Source of the DNA: Clostridia bacterium
Lineage (GTDB): Bacteria > Bacillota > Clostridia > Monoglobales > Monoglobaceae
Assembly (NCBI GenBank): GCA_017626595.1
Contig: JAGAIJ010000010.1
Location: forward strand, 1 to 52,070
Reading direction: 5' to 3'
Length of the DNA stretch: 52,070 bases
The position numbers were made by a program, and so were the translations under genes. Every line of letters begins with the position of its first letter. Position 1 is the stretch's first letter. The notes beneath the pieces are model-generated. The model ran no database searches. It was not told the origin of the DNA and saw only the letters and a list, made by a program, of their open reading frames with translations. Positions 31,569-40,486 of this stretch are shown piece by piece.

Positions 31569-32617
31569 TATTTCTTCTTTGCAGGCTTAGGAATTGCGTT
31601 TACGCCATCATCCTCAGGCTTCTGTGGAGTTGAAAGACCTGCAGTTTCCCTGATTTTGTTCTCGATTTCGAGGCAAAGCTCTGTATTTTCAGCAAGAAGT
31701 GCCTTAACAGCCTCTCTGCCCTGACCTAACTTATCGCCGTTGTAGGAGAACCATGCGCCTGATTTCTGAATGATATCCAAATCTACGCCAACGTCAATAA
31801 TATTGCCCTCTTTTGAGATGCCTTCGCCGTACATAATATCGAATTCAGCTTCTTTGAAAGGAGGAGCAACCTTATTCTTAACAACCTTAACTCTTGTGCG
31901 GTTACCTGTCATCTGTCCGTCGCTCTTTAATGTTTCAATACGTCTTACGTCAAGACGAACTGATGCATAGAACTTAAGAGCACGTCCGCCAGGTGTAGTT
32001 TCAGGGTTGCCGAAAAGAACGCCAACCTTTTCACGAAGCTGGTTGATGAAGATTGCAGTTGTGTTTGATTTAGCGATAACACCTGCAAGCTTACGAAGTG
32101 CCTGTGACATAAGTCTTGCCTGAAGACCTACGTGGGAGTCCCCCATAAGACCTTCGATTTCCTGCTTTGGAACGAGAGCCGCAACAGAGTCGATTACGAT
32201 AACGTCGATAGCACCTGAACGAACAAGCTGTTCTGTGATTTCAAGGGCCTGTTCCCCTGTATCAGGCTGTGAAACGATAAGATTGTCTATATCTACCCCA
32301 AGCTTTTCTGCATAAACAGGGTCTAAGGCGTGTTCGGCGTCGATGAACGCAGCCTCCCCGCCGAGCTTCTGTACTTCAGCAGCCACGTGGAGTGCAACTG
32401 TGGTTTTACCTGAGGATTCAGGTCCGTAAATTTCAATAATTCTGCCTCGTGGAATACCGCCGATTCCAAGGGCAATATCAAGGGATAAAGCGCCTGTAGG
32501 GATAGCCTCTACATCAACATGAGTTTTTTCACCAAGTCGCATAACTGCCCCTGCGCCGTACTGCTTTTCAATCTGTCCGAATACGCTCTCAAGAGCCTTT
32601 CTTTTTTCATCATTCAT
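31568..32617 (-). CDS. recA: Recombinase RecA
   Basis: A 349-residue RecA. Walker A is GPESSGKTT (about 66-74), followed by [12 protein letters not shown], the L1 loop segment ([17 protein letters not shown]) and [20 protein letters not shown] in L2. The C terminus is short and charged. An AGGAGGT-type SD precedes ATG 32617. Only 19 bases separate it from the pncC/cinA-type gene and no LexA box is visible there, so expression appears to come from the upstream iscS promoter. Confidence 0.98.
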   Translation of the reverse strand: MNDEKRKALESVFGQIEKQYGAGAVMRLGEKTHVDVEAIPTGALSLDIALGIGGIPRGRIIEIYGPESSGKTTVALHVAAEVQKLGGEAAFIDAEHALDPVYAEKLGVDIDNLIVSQPDTGEQALEITEQLVRSGAIDVIVIDSVAALVPKQEIEGLMGDSHVGLQARLMSQALRKLAGVIAKSNTTAIFINQLREKVGVLFGNPETTPGGRALKFYASVRLDVRRIETLKSDGQMTGNRTRVKVVKNKVAPPFKEAEFDIMYGEGISKEGNIIDVGVDLDIIQKSGAWFSYNGDKLGQGREAVKALLAENTELCLEIENKIRETAGLSTPQKPEDDGVNAIPKPAKKK

Positions 32618-32636
32618 AAGAGTTACCTCCTTAAAT

Positions 32637-33119
32637 TTATCTGTTATTTACAATATCTGTAGCTGTCAGATATATCTCGTCCAATGCTTTTTGAACGGTT
32701 TTGCTCCGTATTTCATCTCTTGTGCCGGATAGCATAAGCTTGATTGCTATATGTGTGTTTTTTGTTTTAATTCCAAGATATACAAGCCCCACAGGCTTTT
32801 CTTCTGTGCCGCCGCCGGGGCCTGCAATGCCTGTAATTGCCACTGCAATGTCGGACTTAAACTTTTTGTATGCTCCAAGGCACATTTCCATAGCAGTTTC
32901 GGGAGAAACTGCGCCGTATTTTTTAAGGGTTGAGCTTTTAACCTTTAATTCTCTGTGCTTTACAGCGTTAGCATAGGAAACTGTGCTTCCGTCAAAGCAG
33001 GCAGAAGAGCCGGGCACAGATGTAATTGCCGATGCCAGAAGTCCTCCTGTACAGCTTTCTGCACAGGTAACCTTAAGATTATTTTCAATTAAATATGAAA
33101 CTACTTCGTTGTTATTCAC
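32637..33119 (-). CDS. CinA C-terminal domain protein (PncC-type NMN amidohydrolase)
   Basis: A 160-residue stand-alone CinA C-terminal domain, the family that deamidates nicotinamide mononucleotide to recycle NAD. Motifs are [21 protein letters not shown] (starting near residue 19) and [20 protein letters not shown] (about 100-119). The N-terminal COG1058 half of full CinA is absent. GTG 33119 follows an AGGTTG SD within the thiI end (8-base overlap); ATG 33134 is possible but has no SD. Position before recA is conserved in Firmicutes. Confidence 0.9.
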   Translation of the reverse strand: MNNNEVVSYLIENNLKVTCAESCTGGLLASAITSVPGSSACFDGSTVSYANAVKHRELKVKSSTLKKYGAVSPETAMEMCLGAYKKFKSDIAVAITGIAGPGGGTEEKPVGLVYLGIKTKNTHIAIKLMLSGTRDEIRSKTVQKALDEIYLTATDIVNNR

Positions 33120-34281
33120 AGACAACAACCTCATCTCTTGCTATTGCATCATCAAGCATAGCCTCGATGTCTCCCAAAAGGAGCTCTGCCTCTTCAATTT
33201 CGGCAAGGGTAGGCTTTGTTTTAGGATGCTTTGGTACGAATATTGTGCAACAATCCTCAAATGGCTGGATTGATGTTTCGAATGCGCCGATTTTCTTTGA
33301 AATTGTAACAATTTCCTCCTTGTCCATACCGATACAAGGACGGAAAACAGGGATATTAACAGCGCTGTCGGTACAGACAAGACTTTCCATAGTCTGACTG
33401 GCAACCTGTCCGATACTTTCCCCTGTGATAAGCGCCTGTGCATTATTTGCCACAGCAATTTTTTCTGCAATTCGCATCATAAGGCGTCTCATAATAACTG
33501 TAAGGTAGTTTTCAGGACACTTTTCGATAATTGCAAGCTGAATTTCGGTAAATGGTACAACGTGAACATTTATTCTGCCACAGTATTTTGCCATAATTCT
33601 TGCAAGGTCTAAAACCTTGTCCCTTGCTCTGTCGCTGGTGTATGGGTGACTGTGGAAGTGCACAGCCTCAAGGCATACCCCTCGTTTACAAATCATCCAG
33701 CCTGCAACAGGGCTGTCAATACCGCCGGAGAGGAGAATAGCAGCCTTTCCGTTACTTCCAAGTGGCATACCACCTGCGCCCTGAATTTTTCTTGTGTAAA
33801 CATAGGCTTTATCGCGGATTTCAATATTCACCATAATTTCAGGTGTATGAACATCAACCTTTAAGTCGTTGATATTTTTAAGAATTCTTCCGCCCATTTC
33901 ACGGGATAACTGTGGGGAGTTAAGAGGGAAGCTCTTATCTTCCCTCTTTGACTCAACCTTAAATGTCTTTTGAGTAGTTCTGTATTCTCTTATAAGCTCT
34001 ACAGCTGTTTTTTCGATTTCATCAAGGTCCTTTTCGCATTTTACAACAGGACAGATATTTGCAATTCCGAATATCTTTGATAAAACTGAAAGAACTTCCT
34101 CTGTGTCAATTTCGCAAAGTGGTTCAACATAGATTGTTGACTGTGAGCAACGCACAGAGAAGTTGCCAAGCTTTGCAAGACGGCGTTTGATTGTATTTAA
34201 GAGTTTTTTCTCGAAAGCAGGCTTGTTAAGTCCCTTAAGGGCAAGCTCGCCGTATTTTAATAAGAATAAGTCAGTTTTCAT
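33112..34281 (-). CDS. thiI: tRNA 4-thiouridine synthetase ThiI
   Basis: A 389-residue ThiI that adenylates and thiolates U8 of tRNA. It has an N-terminal ferredoxin-like plus THUMP region (1 to about 165) and the PP-loop ATPase motif SGGIDSPVAGW (about 183-193). The rhodanese-like C-terminal domain of the E. coli enzyme is missing, as usual in Firmicutes, where a partner cysteine desulfurase delivers sulfur. That partner gene lies 9 bases upstream. Confidence 0.96.
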   Translation of the reverse strand: MKTDLFLLKYGELALKGLNKPAFEKKLLNTIKRRLAKLGNFSVRCSQSTIYVEPLCEIDTEEVLSVLSKIFGIANICPVVKCEKDLDEIEKTAVELIREYRTTQKTFKVESKREDKSFPLNSPQLSREMGGRILKNINDLKVDVHTPEIMVNIEIRDKAYVYTRKIQGAGGMPLGSNGKAAILLSGGIDSPVAGWMICKRGVCLEAVHFHSHPYTSDRARDKVLDLARIMAKYCGRINVHVVPFTEIQLAIIEKCPENYLTVIMRRLMMRIAEKIAVANNAQALITGESIGQVASQTMESLVCTDSAVNIPVFRPCIGMDKEEIVTISKKIGAFETSIQPFEDCCTIFVPKHPKTKPTLAEIEEAELLLGDIEAMLDDAIARDEVVVCE

Positions 34282-34290
34282 AAGTGTCTC

Positions 34291-35439
34291 CTATTTATAT
34301 TTCATAAGCTTTCTCAGGGAAGCAACAGCCCCCTTGAGTTTTTCAAGTGTATAATCAATTTCGCTTTCTGTGTTAAATTCCGAAAGACTGAAACGAAGTG
34401 TTCCGTCAATTAACTGTGGGTCAAGGCCGATAGCTGTCATAACATAGCTTGGTCCTTTTTTGTGGCTTGAACAGGCGCTTCCTGAGGAAATATAGATTCC
34501 GTCATTTTCAAGGCTGTGAAGAAGAACCTCGGAGCGTGTGCCACGGAAAGAAACATTAAGAATGTGAGGAGCAGAATTCAAAGGAGTATTTACCGACACA
34601 TCGGAAATTTCTCTTAAAATTCCGTCACAAAGCCTGTTTCTTAAATTTCTGACCCTTGTCATTTTTTCGGATAGGTTTTCGTTAGCTATTTTAGATGCAA
34701 GACCAAAACCGTATATCCCCTGAACATTTTCAGTTCCCGGACGGAGATTTCTCTGCTGTCCGCCACCGAAGAGGATAGGGGAAATTCTTGTGCCCTTCTT
34801 AACATAAAGTGCTCCAACGCCTTTTGGACCGTGGATTTTATGTGAACTGAAGGAAATCATATCAGCTCCCGTAGAGGACACTGTGAACGGTATTTTTCCG
34901 AAGGCCTGAACTGCATCAATGTGAAACAGGGCATTTGGATTTACGGATTTTAAAATCCTGCACATTTCCGTTACAGGCTGTATAGCGCCTGTTTCGTTAT
35001 TTACAAGCATAGCAGAAACTAAAATTGTGTCACTGCGAACAAGTCTTTTGAAAATTTCTATATCAACCTCACTGTTTTTATTAACAGGGGCATATTCAAT
35101 AACAAACCCGGAGTTTTTAAGACTTTCAAGAGTGTTAAGCACGGCAGGATGTTCCACCTGTGTGCTTATTATATGTCTTCCGCGGTTAGCCGCAGCAGCC
35201 CCTCTCAAAGCGAGGTTGTCTGCTTCAGTTCCGCCGGAGGTAAAGAAAATTTCTTCCGGGTCGGCTTTGATTGCTTCTGCCACAGCGATGCGGGCAGATT
35301 TTATAAGCTTTTCAGCCTCAATGCCTTTTCTGTGAAGTGAGGAAGGGTTTCCGAAATTGTTATACATTGCGTCTGCCATAGCGTCAACAACCTCTTTGTA
35401 AGGACGGGTTGTAGAGCTGTTATCCAGATACACTTCCAT
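34291..35439 (-). CDS. Cysteine desulfurase (NifS/IscS family)
   Basis: A 382-residue PLP enzyme mobilising sulfur from cysteine. The N terminus VYLDNSSTTRPY, the PLP lysine in SFSSHKIHGPKGVGALYV (about 197-214), and the active-site Cys loop SGSACSSHKKGPSYV (about 320-334) are clear. Adjacent thiI suggests sulfur delivery for s4U, the NifZ-type pairing of B. subtilis, rather than Fe-S assembly; no iscU/sufU is near. It has its own consensus promoter and leads a seven-gene operon. Confidence 0.95.
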   Translation of the reverse strand: MEVYLDNSSTTRPYKEVVDAMADAMYNNFGNPSSLHRKGIEAEKLIKSARIAVAEAIKADPEEIFFTSGGTEADNLALRGAAAANRGRHIISTQVEHPAVLNTLESLKNSGFVIEYAPVNKNSEVDIEIFKRLVRSDTILVSAMLVNNETGAIQPVTEMCRILKSVNPNALFHIDAVQAFGKIPFTVSSTGADMISFSSHKIHGPKGVGALYVKKGTRISPILFGGGQQRNLRPGTENVQGIYGFGLASKIANENLSEKMTRVRNLRNRLCDGILREISDVSVNTPLNSAPHILNVSFRGTRSEVLLHSLENDGIYISSGSACSSHKKGPSYVMTAIGLDPQLIDGTLRFSLSEFNTESEIDYTLEKLKGAVASLRKLMKYK

Positions 35440-35471
35440 TGGGATTACCTCCTATTTATACATATACATTT

Positions 35472-35500
35472 ATTATACTATAAAATTCTCGGAATTTCAA
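35472..35500 (-). promoter_or_regulatory. Promoter of the cysteine desulfurase-thiI-recA operon
   Basis: Minus strand TTGAAA (35495-35500), 17-bp spacer, TATAAT (35472-35477). Confidence 0.75.
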
Positions 35501-35572
35501 TTAAAAAATATAATAAACTCAATATTATTTTATGAGAAATAATATGGAAAAGTTACGGAATTTTCAAAATAA

Positions 35573-35597
35573 AAAACGCATCTTTACGATGCGTTTT
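35573..35597 (-). terminator. Terminator of the DivIVA-like gene
   Basis: AAAACGCATC (35573-35582), loop TTTAC, GATGCGTTTT (35588-35597); on the minus strand it is followed by TTTTATTTT. It isolates the DivIVA-like gene from the desulfurase operon. Confidence 0.85.
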
Positions 35598-35600
35598 AAA

Positions 35601-36212
35601 TTACTGTATTTTTCTGTCAGGCTTGTTTGTTCTTATAACTCGGATAGGAATTTTCTTTATAACTTCCTTAAATGGCTCAACAGGTGAAGCCTTCTTGTTT
35701 TCTTCGATTGTAGCTTCCACATAAGATGTTTCCCCTGAAAGCTCAGTTTCATATTTTGAAAGGTTTTCTTCAAATTTTTTGATTGCGTCTAAAGACTGCT
35801 TGCGGATAGCGTAAATTTCTCCTCTTAAGGAGTTGATTTTCTGCGCTTCCTGTGCATAATAGCTTCTTATTTCACGACGCTTTATTTCGATTTCTCTGTT
35901 TGCCCTTGACTTAAGCTCTTCAATTTCTTCAGCAGCCTCCGCCCTCATTCTCGCAGCATCAGCCTTAGCATCATTTACAATGCGGTTAGCAGATTTCTGT
36001 GCGTTTTCCAAAACCTCGAGAACCATTTCGCGGTTAGCCTGAAGCTTGTCATGTTCTATAGTAATGTCACGGAGCTTTGTTTCTAAGTTTTCAATTTCCT
36101 GTTCCTTTTCCTGTAATCTCGCAGAAAATTCGCTGTCAAGTTTCTCAATATAATAGTTTACATTGGATTTTTTGTATCCAAATAAAGCTCGACCGAATAA
36201 CTTGCCGCTCAT
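35601..36212 (-). CDS. DivIVA-like coiled-coil protein
   Basis: A 203-residue protein with a short DivIVA-type head (LFGRALFGYKKSNVNYYIEKL, first 26 residues) followed by a long coiled coil (about 27-160) rich in Glu, Lys and Ala. The tail is basic (VIKKIPIRVIRTNKPDRK). DivIVA and its relatives bind curved membrane at poles and division sites. The head is divergent, so the paralogue type (DivIVA, GpsB-like or SepIVA-like) is open. Single gene with its own promoter and terminator. Confidence 0.72.
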   Translation of the reverse strand: MSGKLFGRALFGYKKSNVNYYIEKLDSEFSARLQEKEQEIENLETKLRDITIEHDKLQANREMVLEVLENAQKSANRIVNDAKADAARMRAEAAEEIEELKSRANREIEIKRREIRSYYAQEAQKINSLRGEIYAIRKQSLDAIKKFEENLSKYETELSGETSYVEATIEENKKASPVEPFKEVIKKIPIRVIRTNKPDRKIQ

Positions 36213-36255
36213 ATTCTAAACCCCCGTTTAAATTTTATAATTTTCCGATAATAAT

Positions 36256-36284
36256 ATTTTAACATAACGAATTCCCATAGTCAA
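36256..36284 (-). promoter_or_regulatory. Promoter of the DivIVA-like gene
   Basis: Minus strand TTGACT (36279-36284), 17-bp spacer, TAAAAT (36256-36261). Confidence 0.72.
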
Positions 36285-36300
36285 CAATTTTATTTTTTAT

Positions 36301-36329
36301 TTGAAAAAAGAAAACTATTGTGGTAAAAT
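36301..36329 (+). promoter_or_regulatory. Promoter of the HD-domain gene
   Basis: TTGAAA (36301-36306), 17-bp spacer, TAAAAT (36324-36329) with extended TGG. Confidence 0.75.
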
Positions 36330-36350
36330 GGGATTAAGGAGAGTGAAATT

Positions 36351-37532
36351 ATGATTAAAAAATCTCTTATTGAATTTATTTTTGAGGCAAGCTCCATTGA
36401 AAGATGGAATGACCATATAAGACCCTCAAGGGGCTTTACAGAGCTTGATAAACAGGCTCATAAGATGCAGTACGCCTATGTTCTCGGTAATTTGGCGGAG
36501 GGCATTGACAAAAGAAAGCTGATTGAGGGAGGAATTTTTGAATTCCTGCACAGACTTGTGCTTACAGACATAAAACCTCCTGTTTTTCACCAGCTCACAG
36601 AGGAAAAAGGTGCCCAGATAAATAAGTGGGTGCTGGATATGGTGAAGAATGATATTGAGCCTCTGCCTGAAGGATTTATGGAGAAGTTCAGTGAATATCT
36701 TCTGAATCCTGAATATGCGAAAGAGGAGAAAAAAGTCCTTGAAGCAGCCCACTACCTTGCAACAAAGTGGGAGTTTGACATAATCTACGGAATGTGTACT
36801 ACTTACTACGGAATTGAGGATACAAAGCTTGAAATTATGAAAAAGATTGAGTCATTTAATGACTGCGACTTCTTCAGAAAATACAGGGACGATAAAAATC
36901 TTGAAGCCTTTACAAACCTTATCGGTGAGCTTCGTTTCCAGCAGAGATGGTCAAGATGCCCGAGAATTCCTGCGACATCTGTTATGGGACACACAATTAT
37001 TGTCGCAATAATGGCGTATTTCTGCTCCCTTGAAATGGGTGCAGGTGACAGAAGAACTGTAAATAACTTCTTCGGCGGACTTTTCCACGATATGCCTGAG
37101 GTTTTAACTAGGGATATTGTTTCTCCTGTGAAAAGATCAGTTGAGGGCCTTGACGAGCTTATCAAGGAGATTGAGGATAACCAGATGCGAAAGACAATCT
37201 ATCCTCTTCTGCCTGCAGAGTGGCATAAGGATGTTGACTATTACACAAATGACGAGTTCAGGAGCAAGATAAGACTTGAGGGAAAAACTGAATTTACCAC
37301 AACTGAAGAAATTTCGGCAAAATATAATGATGATAAGTTTGACGCCATTGACGGAGAAATTTTAAAGGGCTGTGACGAATTCGGCGCATATATTGAAACC
37401 TATTTTTCACATATTACGGGGGTAACCTCCCATACCTTAAGGGATGCAAACCGTACCCTTTACGAAAAGTACAAAAACAAAATTCTTGGCGGAATTGATT
37501 TTGGTTTACTTTTTGACTACTTCAAAATATAA
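36351..37532 (+). CDS. HD-domain phosphohydrolase, YfbR-like
   Basis: A 393-residue protein with two HD-type regions. The clear one is near residues 223-265: GHTIIVAIMAYF, then FFGGLFHDMPEVLTRDIVSPVK, giving the H...HD...D metal set seen in YfbR-type 5'-nucleotidases. An earlier HD-like half (about 30-60, DKQAHKMQYAY) looks degenerate. It is cytosolic, with no signal or membrane segment. Substrate is probably a nucleotide, but I cannot name it. Monocistronic, with promoter and shared terminator. Confidence 0.82.
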   Translation: MIKKSLIEFIFEASSIERWNDHIRPSRGFTELDKQAHKMQYAYVLGNLAEGIDKRKLIEGGIFEFLHRLVLTDIKPPVFHQLTEEKGAQINKWVLDMVKNDIEPLPEGFMEKFSEYLLNPEYAKEEKKVLEAAHYLATKWEFDIIYGMCTTYYGIEDTKLEIMKKIESFNDCDFFRKYRDDKNLEAFTNLIGELRFQQRWSRCPRIPATSVMGHTIIVAIMAYFCSLEMGAGDRRTVNNFFGGLFHDMPEVLTRDIVSPVKRSVEGLDELIKEIEDNQMRKTIYPLLPAEWHKDVDYYTNDEFRSKIRLEGKTEFTTTEEISAKYNDDKFDAIDGEILKGCDEFGAYIETYFSHITGVTSHTLRDANRTLYEKYKNKILGGIDFGLLFDYFKI

Positions 37533-37561
37533 AAAAAGAGAGGCAACCGCCTCTCTTTTTT
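37531..37561. terminator. Bidirectional terminator between HD gene and ytvI
   Basis: GAGAGGC (37538-37544), loop AACC, GCCTCTC (37549-37555), flanked by seven A and six T. Confidence 0.88.
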
Positions 37562-38636
37562 AGTTCCATAAATGAATTGTGCCACTTTTGTTCAGGGCAA
37601 TTAAGATGTTTGTGAAAATCGGAAGAAGAATCATTCCGAAAACCCCCATCCATAAAAAGCCGATGTAGATTGCAATAAGTGTTACAACAGGATGTTGTCC
37701 AAGCTGTGCGCCCACGATCCTTGGCTCAATAATCTGCCTTACTAAAAGCACTACAACATAGATAATTGCAAGTCCGATTCCGCGGAATATGTTGCCCTGG
37801 ATAAGTGAAATAATTGCCCATGGAATAACAACTGTTCCCGTTCCCAGAATAGGGAAAATATCGATAAGTGCAATTAAAACTGCAAGAAGAATTGCGTTGT
37901 TTATCCCAAGAATTGAAAGGCCGATAAACAGCTCGATTGAGGTAATCAGTATTAAAATTCCGTAGGCCCTTAAATATGAGCCAACAGCGGAAATTATTGT
38001 CACACGGATATCTGTAAGAGTTCCTCTGTACTTTTCAGGAATCTGCTTTTTAATAAAACCCTTTACCTTGTCATAATCAGATGAAATAAAGATTGATGAA
38101 AGGATTGTGAATATAAAGGATATGAGGATTAAAGGGAGATTTGACGAAATCCCTGCAATCTTACCCACAGCCGTGGTTGAAAGCTCAACAACATTTCCTC
38201 CAAGGGTAGATATAAGGCTCTTTGACATATTTTCAATCTCTCCCAAAACCTCAGGAGAAATCTGTCTTGAAAGGTCAGTAAACCAGTTGATTATATCCAT
38301 AATAAGAGGATAAATGTTGAATTTATAGAAATCAGGAAGCTCTGAAAACAGTCCTATAAGCGAAGTGATAATTTTTGCGCCTAAAATCCAGATGAGGAAA
38401 AATAAAAGGGCATAAAACAGGAGTAAAACCACCACAGAAACAATTTTTCTGTGTATCTTGCATTTTATCGATATAAAATCTACAACAGGCTTTACAATTC
38501 TTGCAAACGCAAAACCTAAAATGAAAGGTATAAGCCATTTAAAAGCATATTTAAAACCAAAAAAAGCAAGAGTTAAAACCAACGCAAAGTAGAATATGTT
38601 GATAATAAACTTTCTTCTTGATTCAACCTTTTCCAT
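37560..38636 (-). CDS. ytvI: Sporulation membrane protein YtvI (AI-2E transporter family)
   Basis: A 358-residue integral membrane protein of the AI-2E exporter/PerM family, with about seven or eight helices. Signature segments include GFAFARIVKPVVDF near the N terminus, LIDIFPILGTGTVVIPWAI (about 260-278) and the C-terminal VRQIIEPRIVGAQLGQHPVVTL. The last of these matches YtvI, a sporulation-linked member. ATG 38636 with a GGAAG SD is chosen over ATG 38669, which lies within the -10 region. It follows spoIIR on the same strand. Cargo is unknown. Confidence 0.85.
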   Translation of the reverse strand: MEKVESRRKFIINIFYFALVLTLAFFGFKYAFKWLIPFILGFAFARIVKPVVDFISIKCKIHRKIVSVVVLLLFYALLFFLIWILGAKIITSLIGLFSELPDFYKFNIYPLIMDIINWFTDLSRQISPEVLGEIENMSKSLISTLGGNVVELSTTAVGKIAGISSNLPLILISFIFTILSSIFISSDYDKVKGFIKKQIPEKYRGTLTDIRVTIISAVGSYLRAYGILILITSIELFIGLSILGINNAILLAVLIALIDIFPILGTGTVVIPWAIISLIQGNIFRGIGLAIIYVVVLLVRQIIEPRIVGAQLGQHPVVTLIAIYIGFLWMGVFGMILLPIFTNILIALNKSGTIHLWN

Positions 38637-38657
38637 ATAATCACTTCCTTTCCTTAT

Positions 38658-38686
38658 AGTATCACACATTTGGCGAATTCTGTCAA
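38658..38686 (-). promoter_or_regulatory. Promoter of ytvI
   Basis: Minus strand TTGACA (38681-38686), 17-bp spacer, GATACT (38658-38663). The -35 overlaps the stop codon of spoIIR. Confidence 0.55.
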
Positions 38687-39291
38687 GGAGTTATTTTTTC
38701 TATAAGTTCAAGGATTTTAAAACGAAATTCCACAGGCAGAGCGTCTTCGGATGCAATCAACTCATATTCAAGAGGGGGCAGGGAGGCTTTTAATGTTTCT
38801 TTTCCTGACCTGACAGTGGCCTCGTCCACGAAACACAAAGGGGGATACATAACGCACCACCAGTTTTTACCGGCTCCCTCTCCGATTAAAATTTTGACTG
38901 CGTCATAGTCCCCTGCGGGAAGAACTATGTTTTCGTATCTTTTCACAGGAAATTTTTCCCTTTCTACAACAGCTTTCACAGGGTAGGAATACCCGCGACG
39001 GGCAATTTCTTTTTCTGCAACATCTTCAATAACCGAAAGATTTTCCTCTGCGATATCAAGGGTTTCCTGACGGGATTTTGCATTTTCAAAAAGGTGGGCA
39101 CAGTCCCTTAAAACTGCATCACGGACAGAAATTTTAAGTTTCTGGTCGAAATCAGCGTCGCTGTTTGCAATAATGTGCAGTCTGAGCAGGGAGTTTTCGA
39201 TTGTTTTCTTTGCTGAAACGGAATATGTAAAGCAAGAAACAAATACTATAAAGATAAGGGTTATAGCTAAAAAACGTGGTTTGTTAATCAT
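38683..39291 (-). CDS. spoIIR: Stage II sporulation protein R
   Basis: A 202-residue secreted signalling protein. Made in the forespore, it triggers SpoIIGA to process pro-sigma-E in the mother cell. It has a signal peptide (residues 1-27, cut near VSA), LLRLHIIANSDADFDQKLKI (about 36-55), LPAGDYDAVKILIGEGAGKNWWC (about 124-146) and MYPPLCFVD, all typical. The SD is GAGGT. A sigma-F-like promoter lies at 39328-39356. Confidence 0.94.
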   Translation of the reverse strand: MINKPRFLAITLIFIVFVSCFTYSVSAKKTIENSLLRLHIIANSDADFDQKLKISVRDAVLRDCAHLFENAKSRQETLDIAEENLSVIEDVAEKEIARRGYSYPVKAVVEREKFPVKRYENIVLPAGDYDAVKILIGEGAGKNWWCVMYPPLCFVDEATVRSGKETLKASLPPLEYELIASEDALPVEFRFKILELIEKITP

Positions 39292-39327
39292 ATTTTTACC
39301 TCACAGTTTAAATTTGTGTTACAAATT

Positions 39328-39356
39328 GATTATAGACAGAAAAAAATAGTTTATAC
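39328..39356 (-). promoter_or_regulatory. Candidate sigma-F promoter of spoIIR
   Basis: Minus strand GTATA (39352-39356), 14 bases, GTCTATAATC (39328-39337), fitting GTATA-N15-GGNNANANTN except the second G and one base of spacing. It shares the GT variant with the spoIIQ-like promoter. Confidence 0.4.
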
Positions 39357-39359
39357 ATA

Positions 39360-39388
39360 TTGATTTTTCGCTTAAAAAGGAGTAAAAT
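39360..39388 (+). promoter_or_regulatory. Promoter of ddl
   Basis: TTGATT (39360-39365), 17-bp spacer, TAAAAT (39383-39388), divergent from spoIIR. Confidence 0.6.
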
Positions 39389-39430
39389 ATAATGGATAAA
39401 GTGGGTGATTATGTTTTGGAGGTGAACAGG

Positions 39431-40486
39431 ATGGATAAACTTAAGGTTTGCGTTATTTTCGGAGGAGCTTCTTCCGAGCATGATGTATCAAGGGTATCTG
39501 TTAAAACTGTTCTTAATAATATAGACAGAGAAAAGTACGATGTGATTACAATCGGAATTACAAAGGACGGACAGTGGCGTCTTTATGAGGGAGATATTGA
39601 AACAATCTCTGAAGATAACTGGCTTGATTTTGCAAAGACACAGGCTATTGTTTCCCCTGACAGAAGCGATAAGGCAATTATCGTTCTGGGAGAAAAAACT
39701 GAAAAGATAAAAATTGATGTTGCATACCCTGTTCTTCATGGCAAGAACGGAGAGGACGGTACAATTCAGGGACTTTTTGCTTTGGCAGGAATCCCTTGTG
39801 CAGGTGGCGGAGTTATCGGCTCTGCAGTTTGTATGGATAAATGTATGGCAAAAATCCTCTTTGAAAAAGCAGGAATTCCACAGGCGGACTGGGTTGAAGT
39901 TAAGTGCTGTGATGAGCCTGACTTTGAGCTTATGGAGAAAAAGCTCGGCTATCCTATGTTTGTAAAACCGTCATCGGCAGGCTCTTCCGTTGGCGTTACA
40001 AAGGCAAATAACAGAGAAGAATTAAAAAGCGGTATTGAACTTGCACTCCAGCACGACTATAAGGTGCTTGTTGAGGAATGTGTAAACTGCCGTGAGATTG
40101 AAAGTGCAGTTATGGGTAATCATAACCCTGTTGTGTCTGAAAACTTGGGCGAAATTATGCCTGCAAAGGAATTTTACGATTTTGACGCAAAATATAATGA
40201 CGAGAATTCAAAAACAAAGATTCCTGCAGACTTGCCAAAAGAAACAGTTGAAAAAATCAAGGAATATGCGAAAAAGGCATATAAGATTACAGAGTGCAGA
40301 GGCTATTCAAGAGTTGATTTCTTTGTTGACAGAGTTACAGGGGAAATTAAATTAAATGAAATAAATACAATTCCGGGCTACACACCAATAAGTATGTATC
40401 CAAAGCTTTGGATGGACTGCGGTGTAGATATAAAGGAACAGATAAATAAACATATTGAATATGCTTTGGAGGAGTCAAATGGATAA
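39431..40486 (+). CDS. ddl: D-alanine--D-alanine ligase
   Basis: A 351-residue ATP-grasp ligase making D-Ala-D-Ala for lipid II. It has VIFGGASSEHDVS at the N terminus, PVLHGKNGEDGTIQGLF (about 97-113), MFVKPSSAGSSVGVTKA and EINTIPGYTPISMYP near the C terminus. The YxxFDxKY-type omega loop is FYDFDAKYN, normal for a D-Ala (vancomycin-sensitive) ligase. ATG 39431 follows GGAGGTG; the upstream ATG 39392 starts right after the -10. It overlaps murI by 8 bases. Confidence 0.95.
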   Translation: MDKLKVCVIFGGASSEHDVSRVSVKTVLNNIDREKYDVITIGITKDGQWRLYEGDIETISEDNWLDFAKTQAIVSPDRSDKAIIVLGEKTEKIKIDVAYPVLHGKNGEDGTIQGLFALAGIPCAGGGVIGSAVCMDKCMAKILFEKAGIPQADWVEVKCCDEPDFELMEKKLGYPMFVKPSSAGSSVGVTKANNREELKSGIELALQHDYKVLVEECVNCREIESAVMGNHNPVVSENLGEIMPAKEFYDFDAKYNDENSKTKIPADLPKETVEKIKEYAKKAYKITECRGYSRVDFFVDRVTGEIKLNEINTIPGYTPISMYPKLWMDCGVDIKEQINKHIEYALEESNG

